Positions 15,224 to 21,873 of a stretch of DNA of 23,613 bases are shown here, in pieces. Position numbers and translations under genes: made by a program. The notes beneath the pieces were generated by a model. That model was not told the DNA's origin and searched no databases. It saw only the letters and a program-made list of their open reading frames with translations. The stretch is from Oscillospiraceae bacterium. GTDB taxonomy: Bacteria > Bacillota > Clostridia > Oscillospirales > CAG-272. The stretch spans positions 1-23,613 of the forward strand of contig QAKK01000020.1 in NCBI GenBank assembly GCA_003343845.1. The letters are read 5' to 3'. The stretch's first letter is position 1. Each line of letters begins with the position of its first letter.

Positions 15224-16237
15224 TTACGAATCGTAGCCGTTCGGATTCTTCTTCTGCCAGTTCGCAGAATCACGGCACATCTCTTCGATGCCGCGCTTTG
15301 CAGTCCAACCGAGAATCTCGCGTGCCTTAGTCGGGTCAGCATAGCACTCGTCGATGTCGCCGGGGCGGCGATCCACGATCTTGTAGTTGATCTTCAGCCC
15401 GGTTGCTTTCTCATAAGCATGGACAATGTCAAGCACCGAGTAGCCGACACCGGTACCGATGTTGTAGTACTCAACGCCCTTGACGCTCTTTGCGCGATCC
15501 AGTGCCTTCAGGTGCGAATCGGCAAGGTCAACCACATGGATATAGTCGCGCACGCCGGTGCCGTCATGCGTGTTGTAATCGTTGCCGAAGACGGACAGGC
15601 ACGGCAGCGCGCCGATGGCAACCTTCGAGATGTACGGCAGCAGGTTGTTCGGGATGCCCTTGGGGTCTTCACCGATGAGACCGCTCTCATGCGCGCCGAT
15701 GGGATTGAAATAACGCAGAATGGAAACGCTCCATTCGTTGTCTGCATGATAAAGATCGGCAAGGATGCGCTCGATCATCAGCTTGGTCTCGCCGTAAGGG
15801 TTGGTCGTATACAGGTCGGCATCCTCGCGGATCGGCACGCTCTTCGGCTTGCCGTATACCGTTGCGGACGAGGAGAAGACGATGCACTTCGCGCCGTACT
15901 TGCTCATGATGTCCAGCAGATTCAGCGTGCCCGTGATATTGTTGTGATAATATCTGAGCGGCTGCGCAACAGACTCGCCGACCGCCTTCAGACCCGCAAA
16001 ATGAATCGCAGCGTCGATCTGATTCTCCTTGAAGATGTTTTCGATCGCGTCATAGTCGAGCAGATCCGCCTCATACAGTTTGCAGGTCTTGCCCGTAATC
16101 TGTTTGATGCGATCGAGAACAACGGGTTTGCTGTTCGAGAAGTTATCCACAATGATGACTTCTCTGCCCGCATTCAGCAGCTCAACGACCGTATGCGATC
16201 CGATAAAGCCGGTACCGCCGGTAACAAGAATAGCCAT
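15224..16237 (-). CDS. galE: UDP-glucose 4-epimerase
   Basis: A 337-residue GalE, an NAD-dependent short-chain dehydrogenase-like enzyme that interconverts UDP-glucose and UDP-galactose for galactose use and envelope sugar supply. Seen: Rossmann motif GGTGFIGS, the cofactor-site segment HFAGLKAVGES, SSSATVYG with the catalytic Ser/Thr, YGETK (Tyr148, Lys152), RYFNPIGAH, and the substrate-loop motif DRRPGDIDECYADPTKA. Start: two in-frame ATGs occur at 16243 and 16237. GGAGG is only 2 bases before the first but 8 before the second, so 16237 (MAILVTGG) is preferred. The gene follows the nucleotidyltransferase by 22 bases in one operon, ending in a clear terminator. Confidence 0.97.
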   Translation of the reverse strand: MAILVTGGTGFIGSHTVVELLNAGREVIIVDNFSNSKPVVLDRIKQITGKTCKLYEADLLDYDAIENIFKENQIDAAIHFAGLKAVGESVAQPLRYYHNNITGTLNLLDIMSKYGAKCIVFSSSATVYGKPKSVPIREDADLYTTNPYGETKLMIERILADLYHADNEWSVSILRYFNPIGAHESGLIGEDPKGIPNNLLPYISKVAIGALPCLSVFGNDYNTHDGTGVRDYIHVVDLADSHLKALDRAKSVKGVEYYNIGTGVGYSVLDIVHAYEKATGLKINYKIVDRRPGDIDECYADPTKAREILGWTAKRGIEEMCRDSANWQKKNPNGYDS

Positions 16238-16259
16238 GGCCATGCCCTCCGAAAAAAAG

Positions 16260-17159
16260 TTATTTCCAAAGTCCGTCCGGATAAATGCCGGACGAGATCA
16301 TTTTGTCAATTTCCTCTGCGACCATGGGCTTATCGTCCGGATACGTCACACCGAACCACTTGGCGGTGGTATTCAGCACACGGATGTCGCAGAGCCCGTC
16401 GTGCAGCATCTGCGTGACCGCATGGGGCAGATAATACTCAGCCTTGGCAAGATCCGTCGTCGGATCGTGCACAAAGCGCAGGAAACCGTCACGTATGTAG
16501 GTCAGGATCTCGGGTGTAAACCCGAAGAAATTCATTGAGACGGTGGTATCGCGGGAAATCGGCTTCCATTCTTCCCCGTCGAGATATTTCACGCTGTCGC
16601 CTTCTTCGCAGATCTTCGTGCGCTCGGTGATGCCGGTGAGATAACCGGACGCATCCACAGAGCACTCGCCGCGCGAAACATACCCGCTCTTGCTGAGCGT
16701 GTTGTCCAGCACATAACCCGCCATGCAGAAGTGACATTTTCCGTCATTGGGATGACTGCGCAGATAATCCGACACGCAGCGATAGGCGTCCGCACCGTAG
16801 AAGTCGTCTGCATTGATGACAACAAACGGTTCGTTCACCACATCGAGGCAAGCCAGCAGCGCATGCGCCGTGCCGAACGGCTTGACACGCTCGGGCGGAA
16901 CCGGAACGCCGTCGAGAAACTGGTTCTCCTGAAATACATATCTGACTTCAATAAAACGTTCGAGCCGCCTGCCGATGGTCCGGCGGAAGGTGTCATAAAG
17001 ATCGCGCTTGATGATAAACACGACCTTGTTGAACCCGGAGCGGATCGCATCATAAACCGAAAAGTCAATGATAAATTCGCCTGCGCGGCTGATGGGGTCG
17101 ATCTGCTTGAGTCCTTTATAGCGTGAGCCCATGCCGGCAGCCAATACAACAAGTGTCAT
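16260..17159 (-). CDS. NTP-transferase family sugar nucleotidyltransferase
   Basis: A 299-residue enzyme of the GT-A-like nucleotidyltransferase fold that would join a sugar-1-phosphate to a nucleoside triphosphate. Seen: the signature LAAGMGSRYKGLKQ at the N-terminus (Gly-rich loop and catalytic Lys), GTAHALLAC as substrate loop, VINADDFYG with the metal-binding Asp residues and, near the end, TTAKWFGVTYPDDKP. The frame is open to 17192, but GGAGG just before ATG 17159 (4-base spacing) and the conserved MTLVVLAAG start favour 17159. It is first in an operon with galE, which suggests it supplies or uses UDP-hexoses; the exact sugar and nucleotide cannot be told from sequence. It differs from GalU in its flanking sequence, so I do not use that name. 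Confidence 0.88.
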   Translation of the reverse strand: MTLVVLAAGMGSRYKGLKQIDPISRAGEFIIDFSVYDAIRSGFNKVVFIIKRDLYDTFRRTIGRRLERFIEVRYVFQENQFLDGVPVPPERVKPFGTAHALLACLDVVNEPFVVINADDFYGADAYRCVSDYLRSHPNDGKCHFCMAGYVLDNTLSKSGYVSRGECSVDASGYLTGITERTKICEEGDSVKYLDGEEWKPISRDTTVSMNFFGFTPEILTYIRDGFLRFVHDPTTDLAKAEYYLPHAVTQMLHDGLCDIRVLNTTAKWFGVTYPDDKPMVAEEIDKMISSGIYPDGLWK

Positions 17160-17183
17160 AGTTCCTCCGACCCGGTCATTTAC

Positions 17184-17212
17184 ATTATACAACCGCGCAT
17201 AGCAGCTTTCAA
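17184..17212 (-). promoter_or_regulatory. Sigma-A promoter for the nucleotidyltransferase-galE operon
   Basis: Minus strand TTGAAA (17207-17212), a 17-base spacer and TATAAT (17184-17189), 24 bases before the chosen start. Confidence 0.75.
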
Positions 17213-17260
17213 TGCAAAATGCACCGATATTTTTTCAAAAAATTACACCTTTGCTCATGA

Positions 17261-17288
17261 AAAAAGGTCGGGTATGCCCGACCTTTTT
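17261..17288 (-). terminator. Terminator of the rplU-prp-rpmA operon
   Basis: A 12-bp perfect stem (AAAAAGGTCGGG at 17261-17272, CCCGACCTTTTT at 17277-17288) with the loop TATG; the minus strand runs into T's, about 12 bases after the rpmA stop. Confidence 0.9.
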
Positions 17289-17300
17289 ATGCAACCAAAA

Positions 17301-17579
17301 TCAGTCGGCGTAAACGCTGACACACTTCTTGGTCTTTGTGATATGCTCGAATTTGACCTTACCGTCAATCAGTGCAAAGAGCGTGTCGTCCGAGCCGATA
17401 CCGACATTGTTGCCGGGATGGATGCTCGTACCGCGCTGTCTGACGATGATGTTGCCGGCAGTCACAGCCTGACCGTCAGCCTTCTTCACGCCGAGACGCT
17501 TGGACTCGCTGTCGCGACCGTTCTTCGTCGAACCTACGCCCTTTTTATGAGCGAAAAACTGCAAACTGAGTTTCAACAT
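17301..17579 (-). CDS. rpmA: 50S ribosomal protein L27, with Prp-cleaved N-terminal extension
   Basis: A 92-residue L27, which sits near the peptidyl-transferase centre of the large ribosomal subunit. Seen: the Firmicutes-type extension MLKLSLQFF directly before AHKKGVGSTKNGRDS, the usual mature start; cleavage between Phe9 and Ala10 by Prp is essential in Staphylococcus aureus. RQRGTSIHPGNNVGIG and DDTLFALIDGKVKF are family signatures. GGAGG lies 8 bases before the ATG. The gene is 14 bases after the protease gene that processes it, at the end of the operon. Confidence 0.98.
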   Translation of the reverse strand: MLKLSLQFFAHKKGVGSTKNGRDSESKRLGVKKADGQAVTAGNIIVRQRGTSIHPGNNVGIGSDDTLFALIDGKVKFEHITKTKKCVSVYAD

Positions 17580-17593
17580 TGTAGCAACCTCCG

Positions 17594-17959
17594 TTAAATT
17601 TTCGCCGATTCAATCGGCATTTCGCGCTCTTCAACCTCCAGATAGTCGTAGTAATCCTCGACCAGATCATTCAGTTGATAGAAATAAGCGGTGATCAAGC
17701 CTGAAATGGCATAACGCTTTTTTTCATCGTCCTCAAGCAGAGCGCCGCGGGCAATCAGCTTGATGTCTGCGGTGTCCTCATCGATAATGTAGTCCACATC
17801 CGAGGCGTAAGCAACTTCGATCGCGTTGATGATCAGCATCGTCATCGCCGAGATCGCCGAGCAAAGGACATCGCTGCCCGAATCGCCGTATCCCGTATGA
17901 CCGTGCTCCTCAAACCCGTAGAAGACGCCGCCGCTCTTATAGAAAACGATCTTCGTCAT
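17594..17959 (-). CDS. prp: Ribosomal-processing cysteine protease Prp
   Basis: A 121-residue Prp (YsxB family) that removes the N-terminal extension of L27. The active-site segment is clear: His21 in EEHGHTGYG and Cys33 in DVLCSAIS, spaced like the catalytic His and Cys of the S. aureus enzyme. The gene starts 5 bases after the rplU stop, with only a weak ribosome binding site inside the end of rplU, so translation is probably coupled to L21. The order rplU-prp-rpmA is the standard Firmicutes layout, which supports the call. Confidence 0.96.
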   Translation of the reverse strand: MTKIVFYKSGGVFYGFEEHGHTGYGDSGSDVLCSAISAMTMLIINAIEVAYASDVDYIIDEDTADIKLIARGALLEDDEKKRYAISGLITAYFYQLNDLVEDYYDYLEVEEREMPIESAKI

Positions 17960-17964
17960 GATAC

Positions 17965-18276
17965 TCAGCCGTTGATCTTATCGATCTGAACCTTGGTGTA
18001 AGGCTGTCTGTGACCGATCTTCTTCTTCTCGTTCTTCTTCGCCTTGTACTTGATGACATCGATCTTCTTGCTCTTGCCGTTCTTCACGACATTTGCAACG
18101 ACCGTTGCACCGCCTACATAGGGAGCGCCTACGACGAAGCCCTCGTTGCCGGAAACAGCAAGAACCTTGTCAAACGTAACTTTGTCGCCTTCGTTTACGT
18201 CGAGCTTCTCAATATAGAGAACGTCGCCCTCGTTGACCTTGTACTGCTTTCCGCCTGTTTCGATAACTGCAAACAC
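17965..18276 (-). CDS. rplU: 50S ribosomal protein L21
   Basis: A 103-residue L21, a large-subunit protein that binds 23S rRNA. Seen: FAVIETGGKQYKVNEGD at the N-terminus, VGAPYVGGATVVANV in the middle and the basic C-terminus YKAKKNEKKKIGHRQPYT. The frame is open upstream to 18381, but the family starts at MFAVIETGGKQ and a GTG at 18276 lies 6 bases after a GTGAGGTG ribosome binding site, so a GTG start is used. This gives the usual length of about 103. It heads the rplU-prp-rpmA operon behind a strong promoter and a structured leader. Confidence 0.97.
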   Translation of the reverse strand: MFAVIETGGKQYKVNEGDVLYIEKLDVNEGDKVTFDKVLAVSGNEGFVVGAPYVGGATVVANVVKNGKSKKIDVIKYKAKKNEKKKIGHRQPYTKVQIDKING

Positions 18277-18355
18277 GAAAAGCACCTCACTTTCATTATG
18301 ACTCGCTGAATCCGGCGGCGTATGACCGCACTTAAAAGAGCCGAATCTCAAGCGG
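18277..18355 (-). promoter_or_regulatory. L21-leader-like 5' untranslated region of rplU
   Basis: About 80 transcribed bases before rplU. On the minus strand CCGCTT, then GAG...CTC, then AAGTGCGG can form a nested hairpin, and GCGG/CCGC alternatives follow. The layout resembles the ribosomal L21 leader described in Firmicutes, which is thought to bind L21 for feedback control. The match is from memory, not from a covariance search. Confidence 0.5.
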
Positions 18356-18361
18356 CATATC

Positions 18362-18391
18362 ATTATACCATCGGAAGACATGCAATGTCAA
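18362..18391 (-). promoter_or_regulatory. Strong sigma-A promoter of the L21 operon
   Basis: Minus strand TTGACA (18386-18391), an 18-base spacer and TATAAT (18362-18367) with a TGG extension directly before the -10. Confidence 0.85.
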
Positions 18392-18426
18392 TAGCTTTCG
18401 CCGATATTTTTGCATTTTTTCATGCG

Positions 18427-18458
18427 AAAAAAGCGCCTCGCCGTGCGAAGCGCTTTTT
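18427..18458 (-). terminator. Terminator of the flavodoxin operon
   Basis: AAAAAGCGC (18428-18436) pairs with GCGCTTTTT (18450-18458); inside, TCG/CGA extend the stem past one mismatch. The minus strand ends in T's, 17 bases after the flavodoxin stop. Confidence 0.8.
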
Positions 18459-18474
18459 CCGGAGCTGATGTGCC

Positions 18475-18900
18475 TTATACCAGTGCTGCGCCGAGTGCGC
18501 GGCAAGCTGCCTGCGCATCATCGTCGGGCGCATCGTTGCAGATCACGCTGTCACAAGCCAGCGCAATCCCGTTTGCCGCGCAGTCTGCCTCCCAGTTGCG
18601 CATCCATTCGCCGTCGCCCCAACCGTAGGAACCGAACAGCGCAACCGGCTTGCCCGCAAGAGAACCCTTGCACGCATCGAACATCGGTTCAAACTCGCTG
18701 TCCTCCAACTGTTCGGAACCCATGGAGGGGCAGCCGAAGGCAAAACCGTCAAACGAAGCGATCATCGAAGGGTCAAACTCCCCCGCGGTCAGCACAACTG
18801 CTTCTCCGCCCTTTTCCTTCACACCCTCCGCAACGGCGCCTGCCATCGCCTCGGTGTTTCCCGTACCGCTCCAATACACTACTGCAATTTTACGCATCAT
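18475..18900 (-). CDS. Short-chain flavodoxin
   Basis: A 141-residue FMN electron carrier of the cytosol. Seen: the phosphate-binding loop WSGTGNTEAMA (residues 10-20), the FGCPSMGSEQLED loop and FGSYGWGDGEWM, the second FMN-contact loop, both typical of clostridial flavodoxins. Length is right for the short-chain class. Two ATGs occur in tandem after AAGGGA; either could start translation. It is last of a three-gene operon (DUF2325, DUF3793, flavodoxin). Flavodoxins replace ferredoxin when iron is short, which fits the FeoB neighbourhood; that link is inference from context. Confidence 0.95.
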   Translation of the reverse strand: MMRKIAVVYWSGTGNTEAMAGAVAEGVKEKGGEAVVLTAGEFDPSMIASFDGFAFGCPSMGSEQLEDSEFEPMFDACKGSLAGKPVALFGSYGWGDGEWMRNWEADCAANGIALACDSVICNDAPDDDAQAACRALGAALV

Positions 18901-18922
18901 TTTTCCCTTTCAGAATGTTTAT

Positions 18923-19477
18923 TTATGAACAGCTGACTATGAGCCGATCAAACGAATTGTGTTTTTTGTACGCCTCGCGGTAAACGCGCGTACATTTTTT
19001 ATAAAGATCGAATCTGCGCTGCGCCGATGTAACGTCACCGTAGACCTTCCAGGTGCCGACGTATTTTGCGCGCCGCGCGCCGAGCCGGATAAAGCCGTCC
19101 ACATCTCCGGCGGGATAGCCGAGGAACAGCCCGACCTCGTGCGGAAATGCAGCGTCCTGCTGCAGGCGACGGCAAAGCTCCGCCACGCAGCGCTCGGTAT
19201 TGCCGACGGGATACGCCCGTGCGGCAAGAATCGACTGTGCGAGCTCGCCTGCAAGATCTTCCTTCAGCTTTTCCGGGCGATACATGTAGCACAGCACGCG
19301 ATCGCGCATCCGCTTGACCGGCAGAATGCGCGCGCCGCGCGGCACAAGCGCCGCGTTCATGCGCCGGATGCTGTCGCGCAGCGTTTCGCTGTCCTCTGCC
19401 GGGCAGCTGAACAGATTGCCCGTTTTCAGCCCCGCCATGGTCGGTGAACACTGGGAAATCACAAATTCCTCAGGCAT
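18923..19477 (-). CDS. DUF3793 family protein
   Basis: A 184-residue member of DUF3793, a clostridial family of unknown function. Recognisable segments are QCSPTMAGLKTGNLFSC at the N-terminus, VLCYMYRPEKLKEDL, FPHEVGLFLGYPAGDVDGF in the middle and GTWKVYGDVTSAQRRFDLYKKC near the end. No signal peptide or membrane helix is seen, so it should be cytosolic. The frame is open to 19507, but the ATG at 19477 has AAAGGA 10 bases upstream and overlaps the end of the DUF2325 gene by only 8 bases. The recurrent grouping with flavodoxin and DUF2325 suggests a metal or redox role; nothing in the sequence shows a reaction. Confidence 0.88.
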   Translation of the reverse strand: MPEEFVISQCSPTMAGLKTGNLFSCPAEDSETLRDSIRRMNAALVPRGARILPVKRMRDRVLCYMYRPEKLKEDLAGELAQSILAARAYPVGNTERCVAELCRRLQQDAAFPHEVGLFLGYPAGDVDGFIRLGARRAKYVGTWKVYGDVTSAQRRFDLYKKCTRVYREAYKKHNSFDRLIVSCS

Positions 19478-19766
19478 CTCTGACACATCCTTTGACGTGA
19501 TTTTCAAGAATGTTCTTCAGCGCGGACATAGAGCTTGTATGGCTGCGCGCAATGCGGATGTTCCGCTTTTTCGCCTGTCCGGTCGCCTGATACAGCATTT
19601 TATGCGACATCGTGCTTGTAAACAAAACCAAAAGATCCGGCGAGCCGAAATCCTGAATTCCCTTTTCTGTTTTCATGAAGACCTTTGCCTTGCAGGAATA
19701 CTCCGCACACAGATCCTCATATCTCCTTGCCATACATTCATTTCCGCCGACGATTACGACGCTCAC
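19470..19766 (-). CDS. DUF2325 domain protein
   Basis: A 98-residue DUF2325 protein. Seen: VVIVGGNECMARRYEDLC at the N-terminus, SPDLLVLFTSTMSHKM in the middle and IRIARSHTSSMSALKNIL near the end, the three conserved blocks of the family. A Rossmann-like alpha/beta fold is likely; function is unknown. It uses a GTG start 8 bases after AAAGGAG. An out-of-frame ATG between the ribosome binding site and the GTG would make only three codons. It is first in the operon with DUF3793 and flavodoxin, behind a perfect 16-bp palindrome. Confidence 0.9.
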   Translation of the reverse strand: MSVVIVGGNECMARRYEDLCAEYSCKAKVFMKTEKGIQDFGSPDLLVLFTSTMSHKMLYQATGQAKKRNIRIARSHTSSMSALKNILENHVKGCVRDA

Positions 19767-19787
19767 TTCTTCATCTCCTTTGTTTTA

Positions 19788-19803
19788 GTTAGCAGCTGCT
19801 AAC
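19788..19803. promoter_or_regulatory. Perfect 16-bp palindrome, likely operator of the DUF2325-DUF3793-flavodoxin operon
   Basis: GTTAGCAGCTGCTAAC lies 21 bases before the DUF2325 start and downstream of a possible -10. The half-sites GTTAGC/GCTAAC recall DtxR/IdeR-type boxes but with wider spacing. A 12/16 copy overlaps the start of the DtxR-like gene at 21865-21880. Confidence 0.6.
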
Positions 19804-19843
19804 CTATGGGGTTAAAAAATTGTGCTCTCGCACCGATGTTTCT

Positions 19844-19849
19844 ATTATA
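19844..19849 (-). promoter_or_regulatory. Possible -10 box for the DUF2325 operon
   Basis: TATAAT on the minus strand, about 78 bases before the start. No acceptable -35 is present; the region upstream is the AraC-gene terminator, so the promoter may be weak or need an activator. Confidence 0.35.
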
Positions 19850-19857
19850 GACAAAAG

Positions 19858-19898
19858 CGGAGCCTTTCTCCGCTCCGAAGAGAAGAAGAAAGGCTCCG
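19858..19898 (-). terminator. Terminator of the small ORF-HMA-AraC operon
   Basis: A 12-bp perfect stem (CGGAGCCTTTCT at 19858-19869, AGAAAGGCTCCG at 19887-19898) with a 17-base loop, followed on the minus strand by CTTTTGT. The T-run is modest, so some readthrough into the DUF2325 operon is possible. Confidence 0.6.
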
Positions 19899-19908
19899 TT
19901 TCGACAAA

Positions 19909-20841
19909 TCACGCGCCGCCGCGCCGCCGGTATTTGCCCGGTGTGACGCCGAAGGCATCGCGAAACGCCTTTGCAAATTTGGAAGCATTGTCATAACCGA
20001 AGTCACCGGCGATCGCAAGCACGCTCTGATCGGTTCCGACAAGCCGTTTTGCTGCCGCCTGCATTTTCTGCATGCGAATGTAGGCATACAGCGACTCGCC
20101 GTAAACCGCCTTGAAGCTGTTTTTGATGCTCGTGCCGGATACATGGAACTCCCGCGCCAGCATATCCAGCGTGATCCGCTCATCCATGCGTGCAGTGAGA
20201 TAGGCGCAGACCTCGCGCGCAAGCGCAAGCTGCGCGGGCGAGAGGATGTGCGTCTCCATCTCGTTTTTCTTGACGTCGAGCGCGCGCAGGAAAAGCAGCA
20301 GCTCCAAAATCTTGACCTTGAAATAGCCCTTGCGGATCTCGGGCGGGACCGCATAAAGCTCCGAGAAAATATGCTCGATCGAGGCATCGGATCTTGCCAC
20401 ATATGTGCGTCCGTCGCCGCAGAACTTCTCGGCAAGCGATGCCGGGCTGACCTCAACATCATCGAGCAGACAGGACAGGCATGCGGGTGCCGCCGCTGTA
20501 TCAATGCGGATCGTGATGCCCTCATACTGCCGCTGCGGGAATTGCGCCGTGCGCACAGTCGAATCCGGCTGCGAGATCAACAAATCGCCCGCCGCAAGAA
20601 AGCACAGTGCGCCGCTCGCCGCATACTCCACCCTGCCGCCGCGGCAATGATCGATCACAAGGATGCCGTCGCCGCCGCCGGGCAGGCTGCCCGTATCGCA
20701 GTCAGTAAAGCAGTTATAGATCAACGCAATGCCCGGGAAAACAGCATAACTTTCCGCGCCGACCGGCGTATCGGGAAGAGCGCCGTTCAGGTGCGCTGCG
20801 TCCTCCGCGCAGAATGCAGATCCATGCGAGAGGCAGCTCAT
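19909..20841 (-). CDS. AraC-family transcriptional regulator
   Basis: A 310-residue regulator. The C-terminal AraC DNA-binding domain (about 210-305) has both helix-turn-helices: LDMLAREFHVSGTSIKNSFK and VLAIAGDFGYDNASKFAKAF, ending in FGVTPGKYRR. The N-terminal 190 residues look like a beta-rich sensing domain (for example GRVEYAASGALCFLAAGDLL) with several Cys (45, 48 and 66 among others); the ligand is unknown. Its ATG overlaps the TGA of the HMA-domain gene (ATGA), so the two are made from one mRNA. AraC regulators in iron regions often sense siderophores or metals, which is only a contextual hint here. Confidence 0.93.
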   Translation of the reverse strand: MSCLSHGSAFCAEDAAHLNGALPDTPVGAESYAVFPGIALIYNCFTDCDTGSLPGGGDGILVIDHCRGGRVEYAASGALCFLAAGDLLISQPDSTVRTAQFPQRQYEGITIRIDTAAAPACLSCLLDDVEVSPASLAEKFCGDGRTYVARSDASIEHIFSELYAVPPEIRKGYFKVKILELLLFLRALDVKKNEMETHILSPAQLALAREVCAYLTARMDERITLDMLAREFHVSGTSIKNSFKAVYGESLYAYIRMQKMQAAAKRLVGTDQSVLAIAGDFGYDNASKFAKAFRDAFGVTPGKYRRRGGA

Positions 20842-21101
20842 TTTTTGCCGAAGAGCCCGAACAGTCCGGACTTTTTCTCGATTGTTTCCACCTTGGCATC
20901 GGTCACGGTATAGCCGGTCTCGGCGATTGCCGCCTTCAGCTTGTCGAGGTCGGGCGCCGTCTCAGCGGTGATGATCGTCTCGCCTTTTGTGTGCGAGGAT
21001 GTAACCTTTTTGATTTGGAAATGGCTGCGGATGCAGTCGTTGATGTGGGACTCGCACATGCCGCACATCATACCGTCAATCTTCAATGTAACCTGAATCA
21101 T
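20838..21101 (-). CDS. Heavy-metal-associated (HMA) domain protein, copper-chaperone-like
   Basis: An 87-residue cytosolic protein with one ferredoxin-like HMA domain. Seen: TLKIDGMMCGMCESHI with the metal-binding Cys13 and Cys16 (GMxCxxC), then a second beta-alpha-beta half ending KLKAAIAETGYTV, and a basic, Phe/Gly-rich tail KKSGLFGLFGKK that is not part of the fold. In known members the CxxC binds Cu(I) or Zn(II). AAGGAG lies 6 bases before ATG 21101; the longer open frame upstream is not real. Its start overlaps the stop of a tiny membrane ORF and its stop overlaps the AraC start, both as ATGA. Confidence 0.92.
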   Translation of the reverse strand: MIQVTLKIDGMMCGMCESHINDCIRSHFQIKKVTSSHTKGETIITAETAPDLDKLKAAIAETGYTVTDAKVETIEKKSGLFGLFGKK

Positions 21102-21238
21102 TTTTGACTCCTTCCCGCCGCGCTGCTTTTGGAAAGGCTGCGCAGCAGATGCTTTCTTGCGGCTGCGGTCGCCGAACAGAGCAGGACAGCGCCCGCCGTT
21201 GCGGGCAGGAACTCGGCACTGAAAAACAGCTCGGGCAT
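21098..21238 (-). CDS. Tiny membrane-protein ORF upstream of the HMA gene
   Basis: A 46-residue ORF. The evidence is a strong ribosome binding site (AAGGAGGT, 7 bases before the ATG), an ATGA overlap with the HMA gene and codon use like its neighbours. The product starts MPELFFSAEFLPATAGAVLL, has one hydrophobic, Ala/Leu-rich segment (about residues 10-27) and then a basic tail with Arg/Lys/Ser, as expected for a single-span protein with its C-terminus inside. One Cys (21) lies in the segment. I recognise no family; it could also act mainly as a leader that couples translation into the HMA gene. Confidence 0.6.
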   Translation of the reverse strand: MPELFFSAEFLPATAGAVLLCSATAAARKHLLRSLSKSSAAGRSQK

Positions 21239-21269
21239 GGATGATACCTCCTTGTATGTTGGTTTGCAG

Positions 21270-21290
21270 CCCCGCACATGCTATGCGGGG
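21270..21290 (-). repeat. GC-rich hairpin in the leader of the small ORF-HMA-AraC operon
   Basis: CCCCGCA and TGCGGGG can pair around a 7-base loop. No T-run follows on either strand, so it is not a simple terminator. It lies about 30 bases before the small ORF start and may be part of a leader. Confidence 0.4.
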
Positions 21291-21320
21291 GTGATTACAT
21301 TTTACTATAAAAATCTGAAT

Positions 21321-21500
21321 ATGCTTGTTGCGTCCAGCAAGAGTGCCGGCGACTTTTTCTTTTCGCTCCCTGTTGAGACGCAGACGCGCCTCGCCGACTG
21401 CGGCGCGTTGATTCACACAGCTGCCGATCTGCATCTGTATGCCGATCGCGTTGACAAACACGCACGCGCCGTCAGGCTTGCAGACAATCTGCTTCTCTGA
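21321..21500 (+). CDS. Possible small protein, convergent with the DtxR-like gene
   Basis: A 59-residue plus-strand ORF in the 233-base gap. It overlaps the last 29 bases of the DtxR-like gene tail to tail. The product reads like a folded helical protein (DFFFSLPVETQTRLADCG, then IHTAADLHLYADRV) and its codons resemble those of neighbouring genes; the motif recalls small clostridial proteins with a F..LP.E.Q pattern. Against it: no Shine-Dalgarno before the ATG and no clear promoter. An in-frame GTG at 21291 could give a longer form. Treat as unproven. Confidence 0.35.
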   Translation: MLVASSKSAGDFFFSLPVETQTRLADCGALIHTAADLHLYADRVDKHARAVRLADNLLL

Positions 21501-21873
21501 CAGACGGCATATTTTCGCAGAGCGCCTCAAGGTCGCCGTCCGGAATCTCGGACAGCAGCAGGCAGGCTGCATCGCGGAGATCTTCCGCATTCGGAAAATT
21601 CCGTTCCAGCATGGCGGCAACTGCGGCATAGTATCTCGCGTACCTTGCGGCAACTTCTCTGCCCGCCTCCGTGAAATATGCCATGCCGTATGCATTTTTG
21701 CAGACAAGCCCGCTTTTTACAAAGCTGTCCATCATGTTGTGCACACTCGGCTTGGAGAGTTTCAATGCGGCTGCAATGTCAATGCACCGCGCGCCGCCGT
21801 CAGCACGTTCGAGCTCCCGCATGGTCAGCAGATAGCGTATGTTGGACGCCGTCAGCGTTTTTGTGTTAGCCAC
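21472..21873 (-). CDS. DtxR/MntR-family transcriptional regulator with degenerate metal site
   Basis: A 133-residue regulator. The N-terminal winged helix-turn-helix is clear: IDIAAALKLSKPSVHNMMDSF followed by the wing GMAYFTEAGREVA, the pattern of iron- and manganese-responsive repressors. The following helices (ARYARYYAAVAAML; DLRDAACLLLSEIPDGDLEAL) match the DtxR dimerisation domain, but the metal-binding His/Glu of DtxR/MntR (RHxLLE and the LEHxIS segment) read as Tyr, Ala, Leu and Ser, and the N-terminal Asp/Glu ligands are missing too. It starts at GTG, 6 bases after GGAGG, and lies 53 bases after the Cys-rich gene, across a terminator-like hairpin. It may still regulate iron uptake, or may sense something else. 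Confidence 0.8.
   Translation of the reverse strand: MANTKTLTASNIRYLLTMRELERADGGARCIDIAAALKLSKPSVHNMMDSFVKSGLVCKNAYGMAYFTEAGREVAARYARYYAAVAAMLERNFPNAEDLRDAACLLLSEIPDGDLEALCENMPSVREADCLQA

Noticed and set aside
19788..19803. Classical DtxR/IdeR box
   Set aside because: Half-sites are similar but separated by 4 bases instead of forming the usual 19-bp box, so I call it only an operator-like palindrome.
21270..21290. Terminator after the DtxR-like gene
   Set aside because: The hairpin has no T-run on either strand and lies 180 bases after the stop codon.
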